Assembly (NCBI GenBank): GCA_963575745.1
Contig: CAUYUJ010014209.1
Span: 338,198-402,197 of the forward strand
Source: Prorocentrum cordatum
Lineage: Eukaryota; Sar; Dinophyceae; Prorocentrales; Prorocentraceae
Direction: 5' to 3'
Length of the DNA: 64,000 nt
Shown here: one piece after another, positions 58,111-64,000 of the stretch
Layout: every line of letters begins with the position of its first letter
Position numbering within the stretch: position 1 is the stretch's first letter
The notes under the pieces: generated by a model
What the model was told of the DNA's origin: nothing
Databases searched by the model: none
Seen by the model: the letters and a program-made list of their open reading frames with translations, nothing else
Position numbers and translations under genes: made by a program

Positions 58111-59228
58111 TCGCAGTCGCAGTCGCATTCGCGATGACAGTCGCAGTGGCAACGGCAGTCACAGTCACAGCCTCAGCCTCAGCCTGCCTCAGTATCAGCC
58201 TGCCTCAGCCTCAGCCTCAGCCTGCCTCAGCCTCAGCCTCACCCTGCTTCAGCCTCAGCCTCAGCCTCAGTCTGCCTTCAGCCTCGGCCTCAGCCTCAGC
58301 CTGCCTCAGCCTCAGCCTGCATCAGCCTCAGCCTCAGCCTCAGCCTCAGCCTCAGCCTGCCTCCGCATCAGCCTGCCTCAGCGTCTGCCTCAGCCTGCCT
58401 CAGCCTCAGCCTCAGCCTGCCTCAGCCTCAGCCTCAGACTGCCTCAGCATCAGCCTGCCTCAGCCTCAGCATCAGCCTGCCTCGGCCTCAGCCTCAGCCT
58501 GCTTCAACCTCAGCCTCAGTCTGCCTTCAGCCTCGGCCTCAGCCTCAGCCAGCCTCAGCCTCAGCCTGCATCAGCCTCAGCCTCAGCCTCAGCCTGCCTC
58601 AGCACCAGCCTGCCTCAGCGTCTGCCTCAGCCTGCTTCAGCCTCAGCCTCAGCCACAGCCACAGCCTCAGCCTCCGCCTCAGCCTCAGCCTCAGCCTGCC
58701 TCAGCCTCACCCTGCATCAGCCTCAGCCTCAGCCTGCCTCAGCCTCAGCCTCAGCCTCAGCCTCAGCCTCAGCCTCAGCCTCAGCCTCAGCCTCCTCAGC
58801 CTCAGCTTCAGCCTGCCTCAGCGTCTGCCTCAGCCTGCCTCATCCTCAGCCTCAGCCTCAGCCTCAGCCTCAGCCTCAGCCTCAGCCTGCCTCAGCCTGC
58901 CTCAGCCTCAGCCTGCCTCAGCCTCAGCCTGCCTCAGCCTCAGTCTGCCTCAGTATCAGCTTGCCTAAGCCTCAGCCTCAGCCTGCCTCAGCCTCAGCCT
59001 CAGCCTGCTTCAGCCTCAGCCTCAGTCTGCCCTCAGCCTCAACCTTAGCCTCAGCCTCAGCCTCAGCCTCAGCCTCAGCCTCAGCATCAGCCTGCCTCAG
59101 CGTCTGCCTCAGCCTGCCTCAGCCTCAGCCTCAACCTCAGCCTCAGCCTCAGCCTGCCTCAGCCTCAGCCTGCCTCAGCCTCAGCCTCAGCCTGCCTCAG
59201 CAGCAGCCTGCCTCAGCCTCAGTTGGCT
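58111..59228 (+). repeat. (CAGCCT)n array, ~1.1 kb
   Basis: CAGCCTCAGCCTGCCTCAGC with CAGTAT, CATCAG and ATCAGC variants, plus higher-order repeats of ~250 bp (for example the TGCCTCAGCGTCTGCCTCAG block near 58375, 58611, 58814 and 59094). Confidence 0.97.
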
Positions 59229-59232
59229 CCGG

Positions 59233-59515
59233 GCATTCAAAATGTGGCCCTGGAATGGAGTTCTGGGAACTCGAAGAGCACGAAGTGTGTGACTGTTGGC
59301 GAAAAGCGAGCCCAGCTCTGTTCCCGGTTCTCCAGAATGTGGCCCTGGAATGGAATTCTGGGAGGTCGAAGAGCACGAAGTGTGTGACTGATGGCGAAAA
59401 GCGAGCCCGGCTCTGTTCCCGGTTCTCCAGAATGTGGCCCGGGAATGGAGTTCTGGGAGGTCGAAGAGCACGAAGTGTGTGACTGTTGGCGAAAAACGAT
59501 TCCCGGTTCTCCTCC
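59233..59515 (+). repeat. ~94-bp minisatellite, three units
   Basis: Unit contains AATGTGGCCCTGGAATGGA, AGAGCACGAAGTGTGTGACT and GTTCCCGGTTCTCC. Confidence 0.93.
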
Positions 59516-59614
59516 CCGGCACCCGCCCAGACCCCCCTGTGGAGTCCAGATGCTCTCTTTTGACCCTACTAGAAACCTATCAGCAAAAGCTGTTAGGTAA
59601 ATATCTCGGCGAAT

Positions 59615-60175
59615 GTTCCCCAATCAGAGCTTGTGGGGTCCTAGCGGATTCATATGGTTAGGTAGGTTCGTCGCCGCTTTCGGTGACCGGCCCGGGTGTC
59701 CCCTTGCCTGGGGGTGCCTGGGTGCCTGGGTGCCCGGGTGCCCAGGTGCTCGGGTACCTTGGTGCCAGGTAGCCCTATAGCCTCATAGCTCTTTAGCCTT
59801 ATAGCCTTATAGCTCTGTAACCCTATAGCCCTGTAGCTCTATAGCCATATAGCCTTATAGCCCTAAACCGCTTTAGCCCTAGTAGCCCTATAGCTCCATA
59901 GCCCAATAGGCCTATAGCCCGAATAGCCTTATTGCATTATAGCCTTATAGCCTTATAGCATTATAGCCCTCTAGCCCTATAGCATTATAGTCAAATAGCC
60001 CTATAGCGACCCTATAACTCTATAGCCATATAGCCCTGTAGCCCTATCTGTAGCCTTATAGCCCTACGACCATATATCCCTATAGCCCCATAGTCCTATA
60101 GCCTTATAGCCCTATAGCCCCATAACCCTATGGTCCTAAAAAGAAATATGTTTGGCTTTTTTTTTCGCCGGTACC
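59615..60175 (+). repeat. Tripartite modular repeat, copy 4
   Basis: Head TTCCCCAATCAGAGCTTG (59617) and GGGGTCCTAGCGGATTCATA, GGGTGCC minisatellite (59700-59760), CCCTATAG minisatellite (59770-60135), end motif TTTTTTTTCGCCGGTACCAT (60158). The head lacks ~11 bp present in copy 1. Confidence 0.9.
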
Positions 60176-60389
60176 ATCGGAGAACGTATTCATCCAGGGC
60201 GTGAAGGTTTAGGATATTCGAGCGCAGCCCCACGAACACAGGACGGCTTTCAGCGGACGCCCCACGTGAAACGCATCCATGAGATCGCGCTTGGGTATCC
60301 AAGACCATGAGGGCATGCATGGGGAAACATTGTTTGCCCGCGAACGCTTGCGCTGTCTCTTGGTAGCCCGCCACTCAATTGGTATTCAC

Positions 60390-60415
60390 CTATATATATA
60401 AATATATATATATAA

Positions 60416-60456
<41 letters not shown>

Positions 60457-60465
60457 TATATACTG
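60390..60465. repeat. (AT)n run
   Basis: Interrupted TATATA repeat. The right flank (GCGCGCTTCGCGC, then TTAAAGTTTGATAGAC) resembles the flank of the AT run at 62757-62822. Confidence 0.9.
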
Positions 60466-61240
60466 GAACCATCGCGCGCGCTTCGCGCACGCTCAAGTAC
60501 TATTAAAGTTTGATAGACTAACTCCTGTAATCTCATTTTGGTCGCTTCTTGCGTCCAGGGACTCCCTTGGAGGCCCTGCGCAAGTCTCGGAATCGCACAG
60601 AAGGGGACGTGCAGAAACGCAGAAACCATTAATGTCCTTTAGGTATTCAACGATTTGGGGCCCTCAAAGGCTTCCTGGGTTCTTTTCTGGGAGGTGAGGG
60701 GGGTCTGAAAATTGTAGTCTGTTGTGCAAGAGTAGACAGGGGGCCAAATTTGAAAGAAAAGAAAAAAATAATCGTGGGATTCCATTTGTGTTCCAATTCC
60801 TCGCCGCTGTTCGGCGCTGTTTTTTGTTTGTGCCTCGCGGGTTTTGTTAGTCGGGCCCCTCAAGGGTGTGGGATCTTCCGGACCCTCTGGGGGTTCTGGA
60901 GGCCTCCTGCAGGCCTGGAGAGCCGTCGGAAGGGTGTCTCGGGCTGCGCGAGAGCGTGTTGAGCCGTTCTTTACGTTCTTCGGGCTCCTTGGGGTCGTCT
61001 TGGGCTGTCCTTGGGCGTCTTGGGGGGCCCCCGGGAAGCCGAGAGGCGCGGTGTCGGCCAGATGTCAGGGGATGTGTGGGATCTCCGAGTAGGAATCCAA
61101 CTTAAAAAAAAAGGAAAATTCTGGGAATTCTTTTTTTTTTCCCAACCCTCCTTGGTTGGGTATTCGTTTTGAACAGAGCAGTGTGGTCGCGTCCTTCCTC
61201 CTCCCGCCTCCCGCCTCTTTCCTGCCTCTTTCTGTCTTGC
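60466..61240. other. Unassigned, with TCTTGGG-rich part
   Basis: 60850-61040 is GGCCTCCTGG/TCTTGGG-rich, like the inverted AAGAGGCCCC satellite. No gene. Confidence 0.45.
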
Positions 61241-61244
61241 CTGC

Positions 61245-61812
61245 GGGGGGCTGTGAAACTGTCGCCAGTTTCGAGGCCTGCTGGGGGGTCCAGCATAGAG
61301 GGTAATCGCGGCAGATCCAAATTAGACCTCGCCATTCCTGGGGGGCTGCGATCTGTGAAACTGTCGCCACTTTCGAGGCCTGCTGGGGGGCTCAGCATAG
61401 AGGGTAAGCGCGGCAGATTCAAATTAGACCTCGCCATCCCTGGGGGGGGGGGCTGCGATCTGTGAAACTGTCGCCAGCCACTTTCGAGGCCTGCTGGGGG
61501 GTCCAGCATAGAGGGTAATCGCGGCAGATCCAAATTAGACCTCGCCCTCCCTGGGGGGCTGCGATCTGTGAAACTGTCGCCACTTTCGAGGCCTGCTGGG
61601 GGGCCCAGCACAGTGAGGGCCACGCGCGGATTCAAATTAGACCTCGCCATCCCTGGGGGGCTGCGATCTGCGAAACTGCCGCCATTTTCGAGGCCTGCTG
61701 GGGGGCCCAGCACAGTGAGGGCCACGGGCAGATTCAAATGAGACCTCGCCGTCCCTGCGGGGCTGCGATCTGTGAACCTGTCGCCACTTTCGAGGCCTGC
61801 TGTGATCCCCGT
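61245..61812 (+). repeat. ~100-bp minisatellite, about six units
   Basis: Unit contains TGTGAAACTGTCGCCACTTT, CGAGGCCTGCTGGGGGG and TTCAAATTAGACCTCGCCAT. The 211-codon minus frame across it is a by-product. Confidence 0.94.
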
Positions 61813-62000
61813 TTTCGAAGTGGCTAGGAGTGCTCAGGAATTGTAAATCATCAGCTTTATCAAGCCCTTTTCCTGTAGCCAGTGTCCTGCGAGTCTCCCG
61901 AATTCCGTCTGCAGACATATGTAACCCTCGCTCCGTCATCGCCCCCTTATAAAGTATCCTAAACTATTTGCGCCCCGCTTTTGCGCAGGGGTTGGATACG
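61813..62000. other. Spacer, no gene
   Basis: Unique sequence. Nothing recognised. Confidence 0.35.
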
Positions 62001-62710
62001 TCGCCAGGGTAATTCAAAATACTCGATCTTCGAGGGTTCGAAGCGGAAAAACGTGAGAAGGCGTAAAACATTGGGAAAACAATTGGAAATCCACGACTTT
62101 ACCTCTTTGGGCTCTCTCTCGCAGCTCTTTTGGGCTGTTCTTGGAGCCTCGTCGGAGAGTTCTTGGGGCCTGTCAGGGGTCGGAGGTGTTGGAGGCCTCT
62201 GGGGGGTCCCGGAGGCCTCTCGGAGGTCTCTGGAAGCCTCCTGCTCCCGCTCTTGGGCCCATCTTGGGCCTGTTCTGGGGTGGTCTGGGGCTGTCCTGGG
62301 CGCCTCTTCGGCAGTCTTGGAGCCTTCTTGGCCGTCTTGGGGCCGTCCTGAGGGTCTCTTGGGTGGTCTTGGGGCGGTCTTGGGAGCCTCTTCGGCGCTC
62401 TTGGACCACTTGAAGCTCGAAAACGCGAGAAGGCCACAAACATGATTAAAAAACCATTCAAAATCAACGATGTTGGCCTCTTCGGGCCGTCCTGGGACGC
62501 CTCTCGGACCTCTCTTGGGGTTCCTTGGAGGCCACCTGGGAGCCTCGAGAGCCGTCCGAAGGCTGACTTGGGCTGCTTGGGAGCGTCTTGGACCATTCTT
62601 TCGCATTCTGGCGGCTCCTGGGAGACGTCTTGGGCCCTCCTGGGGCGCTGTGGAGGCTCCCCAGAAAGGCCGGGGGAGGGGTACCGGGAGCGGCCCCGAG
62701 ATGTCACGGG
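62001..62710 (-). repeat. AAGAGGCCCC dispersed satellite, block 3 (inverted), two spacers
   Basis: TCTTGGGGCC-type units broken by two A/T-richer spacers (62010-62105 and 62400-62480) related to the spacers at 26.4 and 34.5 kb. Confidence 0.8.
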
Positions 62711-62756
62711 GAGGTGAGGGCCCAGGGCCGGGGGGGGGGGCGGCCTTCGTTCATAT

Positions 62757-62822
<66 letters not shown>
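62757..62822. repeat. (AT)n run
   Basis: About 32 perfect AT dinucleotides. Confidence 0.98.
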
Positions 62823-62823
<1 letters not shown>

Positions 62824-63065
62824 TAGAATTATGTATAATTATATGTATATACAGGACTGCATTGGCGCTTCGCGCCATGCAGCTTGGTCATTGAAGTTTG
62901 ACATGCAAGCGAAAGGGCAGGAAGGTAAAATAGACACTTTAGCGATAACATACGATAACTTCTCGTTGCCCACACCGACATCGAATGCGTTTCATCATCC
63001 TTCCCTCGTGTTTCCACTTCTTCCTCGTTTTCGCCCGACCCTATGAATTACTCGCCATCCTCTTC
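62823..63065. other. Spacer after AT run, no gene
   Basis: Starts with TTGGCGCTTCGCGCCATG (a hairpin) and continues as unique sequence. Confidence 0.4.
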
Positions 63066-63685
63066 AGCTCTTTCTGCGGAGGCTCCTCCTTGGAGAGCCT
63101 TTTGGGGGCCTCACGACATTCTGTAAGGGCTCCCTGGGGCCGTCTGGAGGCCTCCTGGGCGCCCTCTGGGGGCCACTGGGGGCTTCCTCTGGCCACCCTG
63201 CTTCCAACCGCGTTCTCCCTGAACAACTGGGTCACGATTTGGAATGTGTCGGGGGGCACGTTGGGGCCGTCTTGGGCCGTCATGGGGGCTCTTCGGGCCA
63301 TCTTGGAAACCTGTTGTGCCGTCTTGGGGTTCTGTTGGACTGCCTGGAAGCCCGTCGGATACTCTTGGGGCGATCTTCGAGCCACCCGGGCGGTCTCGGA
63401 CGCCCAGAGGACCGAAGGACAGAGCACTCCCAAACCCATGCAAACCAACAGGAAATCCATATTTTTCGGCGTTTCGAAAACCTCTTGAGGATCTTTTTTG
63501 GGTCGCCTTCGGGCGTCTGGATGGTGTCTGGGGCCTCTTGGGGCCCTCGGGGGGCCGTTCGGCCGCCCTCCTGATTGATGTGGGCCCGTTGCCTAGGCCC
63601 GGCAGGGGCGTCCAGGAGCTCTGGAAAGCCTGGGGGGCCTCCTGCAGGGGCGTCCAGGGGGCCCCAAGGGCCACGGATCAGAGGG
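63066..63685 (-). repeat. GGGGCCTC/TCTTGGGG dispersed satellite, block 4 (inverted)
   Basis: Loose repeats of the AAGAGGCCCC family read on the minus strand. No gene, though several frames are open. Confidence 0.65.
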
Positions 63686-63754
63686 GTCTGGTTTTTTTTT
63701 GGGGGGCGGTATTTCCTGCCCCCCGGCTTGCAAGAATACAGGAGAGAGGAGTAT

Positions 63755-64000
63755 CGATATACACACACACACATATATGTATGCATAAACACCGACCTGC
63801 CGACCCACCTACGTACCACCTCACCTACCTATCTACCAACCAACCGACCTACATCCTACATAAAAACATACATGTAAGTATATACACATACATACATACA
63901 TACATACATACATACATGCATGCATGCATGCATGCATGCATGCATACATCCAAATATGTATACATACATACATACATACATGCATGCATGCATGCATGCA
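63755..64000 (+). repeat. CATA/CATG tetranucleotide array at window edge
   Basis: CA run at 63762-63772, then CATACATG repeats from about 63870 to the end. The array continues outside the window. Confidence 0.95.

Noticed and set aside
61102-61737. 211-codon minus frame with 34-residue repeats
   Set aside because: It follows the ~100-bp minisatellite exactly. The last units shift register and there is no other coding evidence.

Overview
The window looks like non-coding, repeat-saturated nuclear DNA of a dinoflagellate. This is an inference. It rests on (i) a degenerate copy of the dinoflagellate spliced leader just upstream of the one intact gene, as left by retroposed mRNAs in this group, (ii) decayed GC-rich non-LTR retrotransposons with YADD/CADD reverse-transcriptase motifs, (iii) a Merlin/IS1595-type (ISXO2-like) transposase, and (iv) huge short-tandem-repeat tracts. 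No rRNA, tRNA, CRISPR array or bacterial operon was found.

Layout. 0.4-3.1 kb (minus): LINE remnant. 3.4-7.6 kb (plus): a frameshifted P-loop NTPase followed by a Merlin-type transposase with one internal TGA; each is followed by a related ~90-bp segment, so the two may form one mobile unit. 7.7-14 kb: AGT, GAT, AAGCT, CCT and AAGC arrays mixed with a 90-bp minisatellite and two modular repeat families. 14.8-17.3 kb (minus): a second LINE remnant. 17.5-22.7 kb: CCT then CAT arrays. 23-31.5 kb: GC-rich sequence, a TA-flanked MITE, and a ~2.1-kb tandem segmental duplication in which the second unit carries the MITE and the first keeps the empty site. 31.5-39 kb: CTC/CAT arrays, three minisatellites, and a 1.1-kb CATACATG array. 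40.7-43.4 kb: modular repeats of both families in inverse orientation to their 10-12.5 kb copies. 44.9-49.5 kb (plus): a third LINE remnant (endonuclease, linker, C-terminal finger) with insertions. 50-53 kb: decayed unrecognised coding sequence plus a foldback element. 54.7-57.2 kb (minus): the only clearly intact gene, an intronless SulP anion transporter with STAS and cyclic-nucleotide-fold domains. 57.3-64 kb: more minisatellites and arrays.

How it works together: there is no pathway here. The interest lies in mobile-element biology: a possible two-gene transposon, repeats that carry exchangeable microsatellite cores between conserved ends, and a gene that looks like a retroposed, trans-spliced mRNA. 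Almost all other long open frames are read-throughs of triplet arrays and are not genes. All alignments were made by eye.
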